64,000 nt of DNA from Pseudomonas helvetica (lineage in GTDB: Bacteria; Pseudomonadota; Gammaproteobacteria; Pseudomonadales; Pseudomonadaceae). The position numbers were made by a program, and so were the translations under genes. Under the pieces are notes generated by a model. The model was given only the letters and a program-made list of their open reading frames with translations, did no database searches and had not been told where the DNA came from. Where the stretch lies: NCBI RefSeq assembly GCF_039908645.1, contig NZ_CP150917.1, positions 2,863,501 to 2,927,500 of the forward strand. Direction: 5' to 3'. Below, piece after piece: positions 35,883 through 45,391 of this stretch (position 1 is its first letter; every line of letters starts with the position of its first letter).

Positions 35883-38113
35883 CGGAGCCATCATTGAGGG
35901 AGCAGGGACAGGTGAAAGAAGCGCTGCTGCCAGCGGCGCGAGACATTGAGGCGCTGGTGCGCGCCGAGTATCAGGATCCCTTTGCGATACTCGGACCCCA
36001 TGCAGATGGGGCCGGCGGTCAGTTCATTCGTGCCTACCTGCCGGACGCCTTGAGCGTGCAGGTGATCGCCCGTGACTCCGGCGAAGAACTCGGCAGCTTG
36101 AACCCGACCGAAGTGCCGGGGTTGTTCGTCGGGCATTTCGACCGGGCACAGGCTTATCTGTTGCGTACCCGATGGGCGGGTGGCGAGCAGACCGCAGAGG
36201 ACCCTTACAGCTTCGGTCCGTTGTTGGGCGAGATGGATTTGTATCTGTTCGCCGAGGGCAATCACCGGGACCTCAGTGCGTGTCTGGGGGCGCAGCTGAA
36301 GAACGTCGAGGGTGTCGACGGCGTGCGTTTTGCCGTGTGGGCGCCGAATGCCCGGCGGGTCTCGGTGGTCGGCGATTTCAACGTCTGGGATGGTCGTCGT
36401 CACCCGATGCGGCTGCGTCATCCGTCCGGGGTCTGGGAGCTGTTTGTTCCGCGCTTGCAGGCCGGTGAAGCGTACAAGTACGAAATTCTCGGTGCCCACG
36501 GGATTCTGCCGCTGAAGGCTGACCCCGTGGCACTGGCGACACAGCTACCGCCTGACACAGCCTCGAAAGTCGCCTCACCGTTGCATATCGAATGGCAGGA
36601 TCAGGACTGGATGCAGACACGCGGCGAGCGCCACCGGCCGAGCGCGCCGCTGTCGATCTATGAGCTGCATGCCGGTTCCTGGCAGTGCGAAGTGGATGAC
36701 GTCGGTGAAGTGGCGCGCCAATACCATTGGGGCGAGCTGGCCGAGCATCTGATCCCTTATGTGCAGAAACTCGGCTTCACCCATATTGAACTGATGCCGA
36801 TCATGGAGCACCCGTTCGGCGGTTCCTGGGGGTATCAGCCATTATCGCAATTCGCCCCGAGCGCCCGTTACGGCTCGCCCAGTGACTTTGCCGCGTTCGT
36901 CAACGCCTGCCACCTGGCCGATATCGGTGTGATCCTCGATTGGGTGCCGGCGCATTTTCCCACCGATACCCATGGCCTCGCGCAGTTCGACGGCACCGCG
37001 CTGTACGAGTACGGCAACCCGCTCGAAGGTTTTCACCAGGACTGGGACACGCTGATTTACAACCTCGGACGCACCGAAGTACATGGCTTCATGCTGGCGT
37101 CGGCGTTGCACTGGCTCAAGCATTTTCACGTCGATGGGCTGCGGGTCGATGCAGTGGCTTCGATGCTGTATCGCGACTATTCACGCAAGGCCGGCGAGTG
37201 GGTACCCAATCGCCATGGCGGTCGGGAGAACCTCGAAGCCATCGATTTTGTCCGCCACCTCAACGATGTGATCGACCTCGAAGCACCCGGAGCGCTGGTG
37301 ATTGCCGAGGAGTCGACGGCCTGGCCGGGCGTCAGCCAGGGCACGCAGCATGGCGGGTTAGGGTTCGACTACAAATGGAACATGGGCTGGATGCACGATT
37401 CGCTGCATTACATTCAGCAGGACCCGGTCTACCGCGCCCATCATCACAACGAGCTGAGCTTTGGCCTGGTTTACGCATGGTCCGAACGCTTCATCCTGCC
37501 GATTTCCCACGACGAAGTGGTCCACGGCAAACACTCGCTGATCGACAAGATGCCCGGCGATCGCTGGCAGAAGTTCGCCAACTTGCGTGCCTACCTGAGT
37601 TTCATGTGGGGGCACCCGGGTAAAAAACTGCTGTTCATGGGCTGTGAGTTCGGCCAGTGGCGCGAATGGAATCACGATCAGCAGCTGGATTGGTACTTGC
37701 TGCAATACCCGGAACACCGCGGCGTGCAAAAACTGGTGACCGACCTCAACCAGCTCTACCGCGAAGAGCCGGCGCTGCACGATCAGGACGATGTGCCGCA
37801 GGGCTTCCAATGGCTGATCGGCGATGACGCGATGAACAGCGTCTATGCCTGGCTGCGTTGGAGCAAGGAAGGGCGGCCGGTGCTGGTAGTGGCTAACTTT
37901 ACACCGGTGCCGCGTCCGGCGTATCGGATTGGCGTGCCCATTGGCGGGCGCTGGAATGAAGTGTTCAACAGCGATGCGGGCATCTACGCCGGCTCCAACT
38001 ATGGCAATGGCGGCGGTGTGATGACCGAAGAGGAGGGCAGCCACGGCCAACCCTTGTCGTTGGTGCTGAATCTGCCGCCGTTGGCGGTGTTGATGTTGCG
38101 TCCAGAGGGGTGA
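35879..38113 (+). CDS. glgB: 1,4-alpha-glucan branching enzyme GlgB
   Basis: The 744-residue branching enzyme introduces alpha-1,6 links into the glucan made by GlgE. It has the N-terminal extension and CBM48 domain ([33 protein letters not shown]), the GH13 barrel with nucleophile D424 in [12 protein letters not shown] and acid/base E477 in [11 protein letters not shown], and a C-terminal beta domain. Positions are shifted by 19 from E. coli GlgB (D405/E458), as expected for a full-length copy. It is translationally coupled to treS. No ADP-glucose genes (glgC, glgA) are in this window. Confidence 0.96.
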   Translation: MTEPSLREQGQVKEALLPAARDIEALVRAEYQDPFAILGPHADGAGGQFIRAYLPDALSVQVIARDSGEELGSLNPTEVPGLFVGHFDRAQAYLLRTRWAGGEQTAEDPYSFGPLLGEMDLYLFAEGNHRDLSACLGAQLKNVEGVDGVRFAVWAPNARRVSVVGDFNVWDGRRHPMRLRHPSGVWELFVPRLQAGEAYKYEILGAHGILPLKADPVALATQLPPDTASKVASPLHIEWQDQDWMQTRGERHRPSAPLSIYELHAGSWQCEVDDVGEVARQYHWGELAEHLIPYVQKLGFTHIELMPIMEHPFGGSWGYQPLSQFAPSARYGSPSDFAAFVNACHLADIGVILDWVPAHFPTDTHGLAQFDGTALYEYGNPLEGFHQDWDTLIYNLGRTEVHGFMLASALHWLKHFHVDGLRVDAVASMLYRDYSRKAGEWVPNRHGGRENLEAIDFVRHLNDVIDLEAPGALVIAEESTAWPGVSQGTQHGGLGFDYKWNMGWMHDSLHYIQQDPVYRAHHHNELSFGLVYAWSERFILPISHDEVVHGKHSLIDKMPGDRWQKFANLRAYLSFMWGHPGKKLLFMGCEFGQWREWNHDQQLDWYLLQYPEHRGVQKLVTDLNQLYREEPALHDQDDVPQGFQWLIGDDAMNSVYAWLRWSKEGRPVLVVANFTPVPRPAYRIGVPIGGRWNEVFNSDAGIYAGSNYGNGGGVMTEEEGSHGQPLSLVLNLPPLAVLMLRPEG

Positions 38114-38150
38114 TGTTGAGCTGATGTGCTAACTGGCTTCGATTGCCGAC

Positions 38151-38180
38151 TCCTGCGCAGGATGGTGATCCTGCGCAGGA
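38151..38180. terminator. Inverted repeat between glgB and the universal stress gene
   Basis: TCCTGCGCAGGAT and ATCCTGCGCAGGA form a perfect 13-bp stem around GGTG; each arm is itself a palindrome. It lies 38 bases after glgB and 18 bases after the convergent usp stop. It lacks a T-run, so bidirectional termination or transcript-end protection is inference. Confidence 0.6.
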
Positions 38181-38197
38181 ACGGCGACCGGTTGCGC

Positions 38198-39064
38198 TTA
38201 CTTGCCGCTGGTCACCAGTTCTTCCAGGTGATCCATGATTTCCTGTGGCTTGAGCACCAGCACATCGCTTTCCAGCGAGTCGAGTACCACTTCCGCGGTG
38301 TTTCCGATCAAGGCCCCCGAGAACCCGGTGCGCGCCACAGTGCCGATGACGGTCACCGACGCCTGCAATTTATGCGCAATGTGGGGAATCAGCACATCGG
38401 CCGGACCTTCTTCGATATGCAGGTGTTCATCGTCGATGTCGAACTCGGCCTGGAACGCCTTGCACGCTTCGCGGTAGCGGGCCTCGATGGTTTCCTTGAG
38501 CTGGAACACCGGGTCGGCCGCCGAGAGCATGGGCGATGGATGGGCGCTGATGACGTGCAGATGGGCCTTGGCCAGGTGAGCGATGTCGAAGCCATGATCG
38601 ACGATGCTCGCATGCAGCACGCGGTGCTCGGGGTCGTTGTTGCCCACGTCGATGGCCGCCAGAATCGTCCCGCCGGTCCAGGGTTTCGAGGTCTTCACCA
38701 GTAACACCGGGCTCGGGCACTGGCGCAGCAGTTTCCAGTCCGCCGGGGTCAGCAGGGCCTTCTTCAGCGGGTTGTCCGGAAAGTGTTGCTTGATCACCAG
38801 CCCGCAACCCTCGGCCTGCTGCACATCGATGATGGTTTCATGCAGGCTTTTGTTCCAGGCTTGCTCGGTGGTGACACTGTGGCCGTCTTCCTGCAGGCTG
38901 GCTTTGAGCACACTCAACAGCGCCGAGTGATCATGCTCTTTATCGCAGATCAGCAAGTGCAGATGCGCCTGAGTCACCCCGGCGATCATCTTGGCGCGCT
39001 TGAGGGCCAGGCTCTCCTCGGGCAAGGGTTCGATGACCACCAGGATGCTGCGGATGGCTTGCAT
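38198..39064 (-). CDS. Tandem universal stress protein (UspE type), Anr-controlled
   Basis: A 288-residue protein of two Usp domains. The first begins IRSILVVIEPLPEESLALKRA. The second begins ILAAIDVGNNDPEHRVLHA and ends with the ATP-type loop G-x2-G-x9-G-(S/T), GTVARTGFSGALIGNTAE, then DVLVLKP. The start has GGAG eight to ten bases upstream; longer readings lack this. A perfect Anr/Fnr box lies 70 bases upstream, so induction under low oxygen is likely, as for several Usp genes of P. aeruginosa needed for anaerobic survival. It is convergent with glgB. Confidence 0.88.
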   Translation of the reverse strand: MQAIRSILVVIEPLPEESLALKRAKMIAGVTQAHLHLLICDKEHDHSALLSVLKASLQEDGHSVTTEQAWNKSLHETIIDVQQAEGCGLVIKQHFPDNPLKKALLTPADWKLLRQCPSPVLLVKTSKPWTGGTILAAIDVGNNDPEHRVLHASIVDHGFDIAHLAKAHLHVISAHPSPMLSAADPVFQLKETIEARYREACKAFQAEFDIDDEHLHIEEGPADVLIPHIAHKLQASVTVIGTVARTGFSGALIGNTAEVVLDSLESDVLVLKPQEIMDHLEELVTSGK

Positions 39065-39133
39065 GGTCGGAATCTCCGATGAATGAAAAACACGTCGTTG
39101 CACAACTATAGTTGCTGGTCGTGAACTCGGGTC

Positions 39134-39147
39134 TTGATGCATATCAA
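39134..39147. promoter_or_regulatory. Perfect Anr/Fnr box TTGAT-GCAT-ATCAA
   Basis: The 14-bp sequence matches both half-sites of the Fnr-family consensus and is extended by C and G to a 16-bp palindrome. Its centre is 76 bases upstream of the usp ATG, which leaves room for a class II activator position with a 35-base leader. It lies about 150 bases upstream of the divergent miaE start. Confidence 0.8.
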
Positions 39148-39291
39148 GTCTGGCGACTGGTGGTCTGCCGGCAGGCACGTATAATCGGCCCCCTTCGCTG
39201 TGAACTTATTGCCCGTGAGCCTCATGTTACTGAACCCTGAAATCGTCGCCGTCCTGCCCAATGGTCCTGTTGAACTGTCGGAAGTGAGCCA

Positions 39292-39903
39292 ATGATCCTT
39301 CCTGAAATTCACGAATTCCTTGGCTGCCGCACGCCCGATGGCTGGGTTCAAGCCGCATTGGCCGATCAGGAAACCCTGCTGATCGACCACAAGAACTGCG
39401 AGTTCAAGGCTGCCAGTACCGCGCTCAGCCTGATTGCCAAGTACCATTCGCATGTCGACCTGATCAATTTGATGTCACGCCTGGCCCGGGAAGAGCTGGT
39501 GCATCACGAGCAAGTCATGCGCCTGATGAAAAAACGCAAGATCGAACTGCGCCAATTGTCCGCCGGTCGTTACGCCTCGGGTTTGCGCAAAGTGGTGCGC
39601 AGCCACGAGCCGGTCAAACTGGTCGACACGCTGGTGGTCGGGGCGTTTATCGAGGCGCGCAGCTGCGAGCGTTTCGAAGCGTTGGTGCCCCATCTGGATG
39701 AAGAACTGGGCAAATTCTACTTCGGCTTGCTGAAAAGCGAGGCGCGGCATTTTCAGGGGTATCTGAAACTGGCCTACCAGTACGGCGATGCCAAGGACAT
39801 TGCCCAGGTGATCGACAAGGTTCGCGCCGCCGAGCAGGAACTGATCGAGTCCCCGGACATCGAGTTCCGCTTCCACAGTGGCGTGCCTGCGGCAAGTCTG
39901 TGA
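39292..39903 (+). CDS. miaE: tRNA-(ms2io6A37) hydroxylase MiaE
   Basis: The 203-residue non-haem diiron monooxygenase hydroxylates the isopentenyl group of ms2i6A at position 37 of tRNAs reading UNN codons. The ferritin-like ligands are visible: EFKAAS, AREELVHHEQV (E-x2-H pair), EARSCERFEAL and KSEARHFQGYLKLA (second E-x2-H). The text starts at an ATG within an otherwise ordinary upstream region. It uses O2, which fits with its divergent placement from an oxygen-regulated gene, though that is only suggestive. An intrinsic terminator follows. Confidence 0.95.
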   Translation: MILPEIHEFLGCRTPDGWVQAALADQETLLIDHKNCEFKAASTALSLIAKYHSHVDLINLMSRLAREELVHHEQVMRLMKKRKIELRQLSAGRYASGLRKVVRSHEPVKLVDTLVVGAFIEARSCERFEALVPHLDEELGKFYFGLLKSEARHFQGYLKLAYQYGDAKDIAQVIDKVRAAEQELIESPDIEFRFHSGVPAASL

Positions 39904-39953
39904 AAGAAATCAGGCAAATTGTTAAAAACTCTTAAGAACATGAAAGTTCTCCG

Positions 39954-39979
39954 AAAACCGGCCCGCGAGGCCGGTTTTT
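39954..39979 (+). terminator. Rho-independent terminator after miaE
   Basis: AAAACCGGCC pairs with GGCCGGTTTT around a five-base loop, followed by a T. Confidence 0.85.
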
Positions 39980-40057
39980 CCTGTCTGGCATGTCGGTTGA
40001 GGGTGAGATTGGCGCCATAATGCGCGCTCTCAATCATCGGCTCACAGATTGGCACTT

Positions 40058-40765
40058 ATGGACAATCAGGCGTTTGGCAAGGTACTGCTCGTGGAGGATG
40101 ACGAAAAGCTCGCGGGGTTGATCGCGCACTTCCTCTCCCAACATGGTTTCGAGGTACGGACCGTGCACCGTGGCGATCTGGCGCTGGCGGCGTTTCTCGA
40201 ATTCAAGCCGAAAATCGTCGTGCTCGACCTGATGCTGCCCGGCCAGAGCGGCCTGCATGTGTGCCGCGAGATCCGCAGTGTGTCCGAGACGCCAATTGTC
40301 ATCCTCACGGCCAAGGAAGACGACCTGGACCACATCCTGGGCCTGGAGTCCGGCGCCGACGACTATGTCATCAAACCGATAAAACCACCGGTATTGCTGG
40401 CCCGGCTGCGCGCCTTGCAACGTCGCCAGATACCGGAAACCACGGTACGCGGTTCGCTGGAGTTCGGCCGTTTGCTGATTGATCGCAGCTGCCGCGAAGT
40501 GCGGCTGGCGGGTGAGGGTATCGAGCTGACCACCATGGAGTTCGAATTGCTGTGGCTGCTGGCCAGCGCCGCCGGCAAGATTCTTTCCCGCGATGACATC
40601 CTCAATCGCATGCGCGGCATCGCCTTTGACGGGCTCAACCGCAGCGTCGACGTGTACATCAGCAAACTGCGCGGCAAGCTCAAGGACAATCCCAGAGAAC
40701 CGGTGTGCATCAAGACCGTTTGGGGCAAGGGTTATCTGTTCAATCCATTTGCCTGGGAGCTCTAG
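40058..40765 (+). CDS. rstA: OmpR-family response regulator, RstA-like
   Basis: A 235-residue regulator with receiver domain (VEDDEKLAG; phosphoacceptor D57 in VVLDLMLPGQ; K in YVIKPIKPPVLLARL) and a winged-helix output domain (LTTMEFELLWLLASAAGKILSRDDIL, DGLNRSVDVYISKLRGKL, TVWGKGYLFNPFAWEL). The unusual KPIKPPVLLARLR after the beta-5 lysine, the RG-x-x-(F/Y)-DGLNRSVD block and the ending YLF-x-P-x-AWE follow E. coli RstA. The ATG was preferred to an upstream TTG; no strong ribosome site is seen. The kinase gene starts one base after its stop codon. Targets are unknown. Confidence 0.88.
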   Translation: MDNQAFGKVLLVEDDEKLAGLIAHFLSQHGFEVRTVHRGDLALAAFLEFKPKIVVLDLMLPGQSGLHVCREIRSVSETPIVILTAKEDDLDHILGLESGADDYVIKPIKPPVLLARLRALQRRQIPETTVRGSLEFGRLLIDRSCREVRLAGEGIELTTMEFELLWLLASAAGKILSRDDILNRMRGIAFDGLNRSVDVYISKLRGKLKDNPREPVCIKTVWGKGYLFNPFAWEL

Positions 40766-42043
40766 ATGCTAAGGCTGTTTCTGCGGCTGTACGTCATTCT
40801 CGCCTTTGGCTTTGCAGGGGCGATCTGGACGGTCAATTACATTTTTGCCGAGCTGTTGCCCGAGGCCAACGAGACCTATAACCGCGAAGCCATGCGCGGG
40901 CCAGCTTACAGCCTGGTCGAATTGCTCCGTCCGGTCACCGGCATTGCGCGTGATGAGCGCCTGGCGGAGCTGAAAACCCACTACGGGCTGCGCCTGAAGC
41001 TGGTGCAGAGCAGTGAGCTGGATCTCACTGAGCGAGAGCAAAAACTGCTGGCTGACGGTCTGTTGGTCGTGCGCGGGGATTTCAACGAGTTTATCGCCAG
41101 CATCGATGGCGGCCCGCAGTTGTTGAACATCAAACTCCCGGAGGAGCCCAAGTGGCTGTATGTCTGGGCCTACGCTTTACTGGGCGTGTTCCTGGCTTTT
41201 GTCCTGTACTTCTGGGTGCGACCGCATTGGCGCGACCTCGAACTGATCAGAGTGGCCGCGCAACGTTTCGGCGATAACGATCTGACCTCGCGCATTCAAT
41301 TGTCCAAACGCTCGAACATTCGCGTGCTGGCCGAGCACTTCAACCAGATGGCTGCGCGTATCGAAGGCTTGATTGCCAATCAGCGCGAGCTGACCAATGC
41401 GGTGTCCCATGAGTTGCGCACGCCGATTGCGCGCTTGTCGTTCGAACTCGATCAACTCAAGCAACAGGCCGATCCGAGCGAGCGCAAAGCACTGATTGCC
41501 GACATGTACGCCGATCTCGGTGAACTGGAAGAGATGGTTTCCGAGTTACTGACCTACGCCAGTCTTGAACGCGGTGCCACGGTGATCAGTCTCGAAAGCA
41601 TTCAGGCTCACAGTTGGCTCGACAGCGTGGTCGGCAGCGTTGCCCTGGAGGCCGAGGCGGCCGGGGTGCAGCTGTTGATTCGCGCCTGTGAGGTCGACTC
41701 TGTGCGGATCGAGCCGCGCTTTATGGCGAGGGCGGTGATCAACCTGCTGCGCAATGCCATTCGCTACGCCGAGCGACGGGTGGAGGTGTCGCTGACGCTG
41801 GGTGAAGACGGTTATGAAGTGTTGGTCAACGACGATGGCCCGGGCGTGCCGATGGAAGGACGCGAGAAGATTTTCGAGCCGTTCTCGCGACTCGACACCA
41901 GTCGCGACCGTCGCACCGGTGGTTTCGGTCTGGGCCTGGCGCTGGTTCGGCGGGTGTCGCAATCGCACGGCGGCAAGGTCGACGTCAGCGATTCGCCGTG
42001 GGGCGGCGCGTCGTTTCGCATGACCTGGGCGCAGGCTGACTAA
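40766..42043 (+). CDS. rstB: Sensor histidine kinase, RstB-like
   Basis: A 425-residue inner-membrane kinase: first membrane helix at residues 7-27, a periplasmic part of about 110 residues, a second helix (WAYALLGVFLAFVLYFWV), HAMP, a HisKA domain with phosphorylated H215 in VSHELRTPIARLSFEL, and an HATPase with N box LLRNAIRYAERR, G1 DDGPGVP and G2 GFGLGLALV. It is the partner of the adjacent RstA-like regulator. The signal is not known here; Mg2+, low pH or cationic peptides are the proposals for E. coli RstB. The MipA/OmpV gene next door is convergent and may or may not be a target. Confidence 0.9.
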   Translation: MLRLFLRLYVILAFGFAGAIWTVNYIFAELLPEANETYNREAMRGPAYSLVELLRPVTGIARDERLAELKTHYGLRLKLVQSSELDLTEREQKLLADGLLVVRGDFNEFIASIDGGPQLLNIKLPEEPKWLYVWAYALLGVFLAFVLYFWVRPHWRDLELIRVAAQRFGDNDLTSRIQLSKRSNIRVLAEHFNQMAARIEGLIANQRELTNAVSHELRTPIARLSFELDQLKQQADPSERKALIADMYADLGELEEMVSELLTYASLERGATVISLESIQAHSWLDSVVGSVALEAEAAGVQLLIRACEVDSVRIEPRFMARAVINLLRNAIRYAERRVEVSLTLGEDGYEVLVNDDGPGVPMEGREKIFEPFSRLDTSRDRRTGGFGLGLALVRRVSQSHGGKVDVSDSPWGGASFRMTWAQAD

Positions 42044-42078
42044 GTCAGATCTCAGCCTTAACACATAACCGATCACCC

Positions 42079-42096
42079 GTAGCAGCAGGCTGCTAC
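42079..42096. terminator. Short inverted repeat after rstB
   Basis: GTAGCAGC-AG-GCTGCTAC, an 8-bp perfect stem between the convergent rstB and mipA-like genes. No T-run; it may be a single REP-like unit instead. Confidence 0.45.
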
Positions 42097-42127
42097 GAGG
42101 TCTGGGGCGTACTGCGGGGGAGGCAAC

Positions 42128-42931
42128 TCAGAAGCTGTATTTCACCTGGCCAGCCAGCGACGTTTGCGTCCGTCGTTCGACGATCGGGCTGTCCGCTGCA
42201 TCGCCATTGAGGTACTGCATCGCCAGCACCGTCGAGAATTCGGTCTGGTCGTTGATCGGCACCGCCCAGGTCAACGCTGCGCCTCGGCTGACCATCCCGC
42301 CGTGGGTGGCGTAGGCCCGGAACTGGCTGCGTGACGCCTGGGCCGTGCTCACGCCGTACCAGGTCCGCACGTAGTCGGCATCACCAAACACGCTGTTGAG
42401 GCTGCCATCCAGGCTGCCGTATTCGCCTTCATAGAGGTTGGTGCTGATACTCAGCTCCAGCCGGTTGTAGGCGGAGCCGGTGTCGCGGTCGTCATCGCTC
42501 TTTTTCAGCGCGTGCTCCAGGGTGGCGCCGACAACCACTTCGCCCAAGGTGTAGTGAATACTGGCGCCCAGTTGCGGGCGGGATTTGATCGAGCCCATAC
42601 CATCCAGGCGATTCGAGCCCTCGAACCTCGACTTGCGGTCCTTGCGCGTTTCACTCAGGCCAATGTAGGTGCTGAATGCCAGGTCCCCCCATTCGTTCTG
42701 CCAACCCAGACCGCGTTCGGTGTCGAGGAAGAGGCCATAAGGGCTGACAATCTGGCCGCCGAGCAGCGGCGCAGTCACGCGTTCATCGCTGCCGCTATAG
42801 CGTGGCGCGTTAGCCACACCGGCCTGCGCGCTGTAATGCCAGTCTTCGGCTTGCACGTAATCGGTCGAGGCCAGCAGGCAGATGGACGTCAGCGAAAGAC
42901 AAAAGGTTTTGCGGTTTTTCAGAGCAAGCAT
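42128..42931 (-). CDS. MipA/OmpV family outer-membrane protein
   Basis: A 267-residue predicted beta-barrel. The signal peptide runs to about residue 28 (LSLTSICLLASTDYVQAEDW). The mature part begins with the family motif AGVANAPRYSGSDERVTAPLL and ends with an outer-membrane signature terminating in Phe (TSLAGQVKYSF). Alternating aromatic/hydrophobic strands run throughout. MipA of E. coli scaffolds MltA with PBP1B, and OmpV-type members are adhesins or porins; which applies here cannot be told. It lies convergent to the RstAB-like pair. Confidence 0.87.
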   Translation of the reverse strand: MLALKNRKTFCLSLTSICLLASTDYVQAEDWHYSAQAGVANAPRYSGSDERVTAPLLGGQIVSPYGLFLDTERGLGWQNEWGDLAFSTYIGLSETRKDRKSRFEGSNRLDGMGSIKSRPQLGASIHYTLGEVVVGATLEHALKKSDDDRDTGSAYNRLELSISTNLYEGEYGSLDGSLNSVFGDADYVRTWYGVSTAQASRSQFRAYATHGGMVSRGAALTWAVPINDQTEFSTVLAMQYLNGDAADSPIVERRTQTSLAGQVKYSF

Positions 42932-43022
42932 GAGGCACCCGGCAGGGATTAGGATGCCATCATGCTAGGGGCGTACGGGTAGGCAATCTTTGAGAGCTTT
43001 GTCGGGAAACTGTCAAAGACTG

Positions 43023-43511
43023 TTAACGGCTCAGGCCCAGCCGCTCGTGCCACTCGGCAATGGATTCTTGCGGGTAGACCTCGAACTGCTGATCGCCGGG
43101 ATGTAGCTCGACTTCGACCCACGAGGCTTTTGAACCGAGCATCAGGTGCGTGTGTTCCGGCGGCACCGGCAGCGGGGTGTCGATGGCCGAAGCAAAGGGG
43201 TGAATCAACTCGGGCCATTCAGGGCTGAACAACCACAAACCACTGCCGCAAAGCGAGCAGAAGTGCCGTTCGGCGCTGCTGCTGTGGGCACGCCGGGCGC
43301 CGTCATCCTTGAGACGCGCGTGATAGATCGAGATGTGTTTGCGACCGCGGACTTTCAGGCTTTTCGCCTCGCCGCCGAGGTTGATCGCGTAGCCACCCGA
43401 GCCTTGGGTCTTGCGGCAGATCGAGCAATAACAACGTTGATACGGGTAGGGGTGGGCACTGTTCAGACTGAACGACACCGCGCCGCAATGGCAGGAACCT
43501 TCAAGCTGCAT
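43023..43511 (-). CDS. GFA-family (glutathione-dependent formaldehyde-activating-like) zinc protein
   Basis: A 162-residue protein with the CENP-V/GFA fold zinc sites: GSCHCGAV near the N terminus, CYCSICRKTQGSGGY at about 30, then HFCSLCGSGLWL. These cysteines bind two zinc ions in the family. Despite the family name most members are not proven formaldehyde enzymes. The ATG with GGAGG eight bases upstream was preferred over one five codons earlier. Monocistronic as far as can be seen. Confidence 0.85.
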   Translation of the reverse strand: MQLEGSCHCGAVSFSLNSAHPYPYQRCYCSICRKTQGSGGYAINLGGEAKSLKVRGRKHISIYHARLKDDGARRAHSSSAERHFCSLCGSGLWLFSPEWPELIHPFASAIDTPLPVPPEHTHLMLGSKASWVEVELHPGDQQFEVYPQESIAEWHERLGLSR

Positions 43512-43664
43512 GGGGCAAACCTCCAAAAAGTCGCGCGGACTTCCTGGAACAGCCTAGCAGTTGAGCAATACTTCAGCCCTTGGCATCAGCCTCTGCGGGT
43601 CGCTGCGTTCCAGTGCGAACCGAGCCTGCTGCGGCCGGTTCGCCTGGTTGAAGGTCGTGGCATA

Positions 43665-44159
43665 TCACTTGGATTTTTTCGCGGCCTCGAGCCGGTCCTC
43701 GCGTTTTTCCTGTTCATTGCGGAACAGCTTGTCGGCATTTTTTTTCTGATCGTCGGAAAACGTGCCATACAGAGCGCTAAACGTCGTTGCAAGCTTTTGC
43801 ATATTGTCCGCGTGCAACTGGGCTAATTTGGCATAGGAGGCCATTGCGTCATCGGCATTCAACGATGGCAGCTTTTCCGCTCGCTCCAGAAAGGCGGTAT
43901 CGGCGTTGTGCGCATTGTCGCGGATGGTTTGCGCGTAGGCCTCCCATTGAGTTGACTGCTTGTCGGTGATTTTCAGCTTGGCGTGCAGTTCCTTGATCCT
44001 CTTCTCCACAACGTCCATGTGCTTTTTGGTATGACTGGCAGCTGTCTGTGACGTTGCAGCAGGACTGTTCGTTGCCGTCGTCTGTGCCGAGACAGAAGTG
44101 CTGAGCAATGCCAGCATCAACGCTGCCGGCATAGCTGCTTTGAGTACGAAGTTATTCAT
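43665..44159 (-). CDS. Spy/CpxP-like periplasmic protein (LTxxQ family)
   Basis: A 164-residue protein with a Sec signal peptide (LKAAMPAALMLALLSTSVSAQ). The mature part is wholly helical, with two LTxxQ-like repeats (LKITDKQSTQW at about 62 and GTFSDDQKKNADKLF at about 135). This layout matches the Spy/CpxP group of ATP-independent periplasmic chaperones or stress regulators. The Ala/Thr/Ser-rich stretch after the signal peptide is low complexity. It precedes a secreted glycine-zipper protein gene in divergent-looking surroundings but on the same strand, so they may be co-transcribed or co-regulated. Confidence 0.8.
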   Translation of the reverse strand: MNNFVLKAAMPAALMLALLSTSVSAQTTATNSPAATSQTAASHTKKHMDVVEKRIKELHAKLKITDKQSTQWEAYAQTIRDNAHNADTAFLERAEKLPSLNADDAMASYAKLAQLHADNMQKLATTFSALYGTFSDDQKKNADKLFRNEQEKREDRLEAAKKSK

Positions 44160-44255
44160 GTCTTTATATCCGGATTGAGTTGTCGAACTGACGACCGTTG
44201 TATGGGATATATCAGTGTGAGCGGCGGTCGCTCGGGTTCCATACGACCAGGCAGC

Positions 44256-44654
44256 TTAATAGCCGGGTGGAGGATATCCATAGGAGTTGTACGAATCGGG
44301 ATAGTACGGCCTTGGGTAGTACCGGACCCCCGGTGGAGGGGGCGGAGGAGGTTGCCGGTAAATCACGGCGGGCGGCGCCTGTACCGCACCCGCGACGACT
44401 GCTCCCAATATTGCACCAACCAGTATCGCCCCCAAATCGCCGCTGCCATCACCGCGATAGTCACCACCGCCGCCGCGATAGTCACGACGGTTGTCATGGC
44501 CGCCACGATAGTCGCGATGGTAAACCTGCCGGCCGTAGCCGTCCCGCTGATAGTCATGTTGCGCTTGTGCCGGTAGCGCGGCCGCTGCCACGGTAACAGC
44601 GACAAGCATTACTGCCAGCCGTCGGTAAAAAGGTATTTGCAAATGCTGAGTCAT
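44256..44654 (-). CDS. Secreted glycine-zipper, Tyr/Pro-rich protein
   Basis: A 132-residue product with an AAGGAGG site before its ATG and a signal peptide ending LPAQAQ. The mature part starts with Arg/Tyr/Asp/Gly repeats (DYRGG-type units), then a glycine-zipper membrane segment DLGAILVGAILGAVVAGAV, then a polyproline run of seven and a Tyr/Pro-rich tail. Similar short proteins in Pseudomonas are outer-membrane or periplasmic, with no known function. It lies upstream of the Spy-like gene on the same strand. Confidence 0.75.
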   Translation of the reverse strand: MTQHLQIPFYRRLAVMLVAVTVAAAALPAQAQHDYQRDGYGRQVYHRDYRGGHDNRRDYRGGGGDYRGDGSGDLGAILVGAILGAVVAGAVQAPPAVIYRQPPPPPPPGVRYYPRPYYPDSYNSYGYPPPGY

Positions 44655-44907
44655 GAATCGTGCCTCCTTCAATGAGGGAATCACTGAACCCCACCGTCCA
44701 CTGGATGAGCAGGAAGATCACAACCGTCTTGATATGGCGGCGATCTGCCTTGTGTCAGGTTGACTTAGCTACCGGCGCGGGTCTGTTCGGTAGCGCACCC
44801 TTGCGCCCGGTACAGAGTGATTAAAGCAGATGGGCTGGGGGACAGCGCTCGGACCGCAACGACCGCACTATAATTAATCTGTCGATGACACGAGAGAGGG
44901 TCCAACT

Positions 44908-45261
44908 ATGAAAACTCACTCCTTCCAGCATTACTCTCATAATCTGGGAATGGCCGTTCACGACGCATGGATTACTACCCGGGTGAAATCGGCCCTGACA
45001 TTTGCAGAGCCGACTCTCAGCATGCATGTCAATGTCAAAACCCACGCAGGTACGGTAGCGTTGAGCGGTCGCGTCAACACCCATAAAGAATGCGAGCGGG
45101 TGGTAGAGCTCGCCCGTTCGGTGAATGGCGTCAACGAAATCGATGCCAAAGACTTGCTGACGCATGTGTTCACTCCCGGGCATCTCCCGGAAGCACCCAA
45201 CGCTGAAGAGAGCACCGAGTATCGGCCTCAATCGTCGGAAAAAAAGATCGACGACAAGTAA
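44908..45261 (+). CDS. Single BON-domain protein
   Basis: A 117-residue protein carrying one BON domain (DAWITTRVKSALTFAEPTL, VNVKTHAGTVALSGRVNTHKE, ARSVNGVNEIDAKDLL). BON domains bind membranes or are found in envelope-stress proteins such as OsmY. No signal peptide is visible in the first 20 residues (MKTHSFQHYSHNLG), unlike OsmY, so it may be cytoplasmic, or the start may be wrong. A GAGAGGG site precedes the ATG at about ten bases. The C-terminal 30 residues are polar and probably unstructured. Confidence 0.82.
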   Translation: MKTHSFQHYSHNLGMAVHDAWITTRVKSALTFAEPTLSMHVNVKTHAGTVALSGRVNTHKECERVVELARSVNGVNEIDAKDLLTHVFTPGHLPEAPNAEESTEYRPQSSEKKIDDK

Positions 45262-45343
45262 TGCTGGCAACCGTGTGAACGCCGCGCTCCCGGTTGCGAA
45301 ACGGGGGCGCGCGGCGCAGCGCAGACCGTATCGTCGGCTGACA

Positions 45344-45372
45344 ATAAAAAGCCCGGCACTGGGCCGGGCTCT
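45344..45372 (-). terminator. Rho-independent terminator of uppP
   Basis: On the minus strand AGCCCGGC and GCCGGGCT form an 8-bp stem followed by TTTTTATTGT, 20 bases after the uppP stop. The plus-strand BON gene may also end here. Confidence 0.85.
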
Positions 45373-45391
45373 ATCAGCGTTTGAATGTTGT

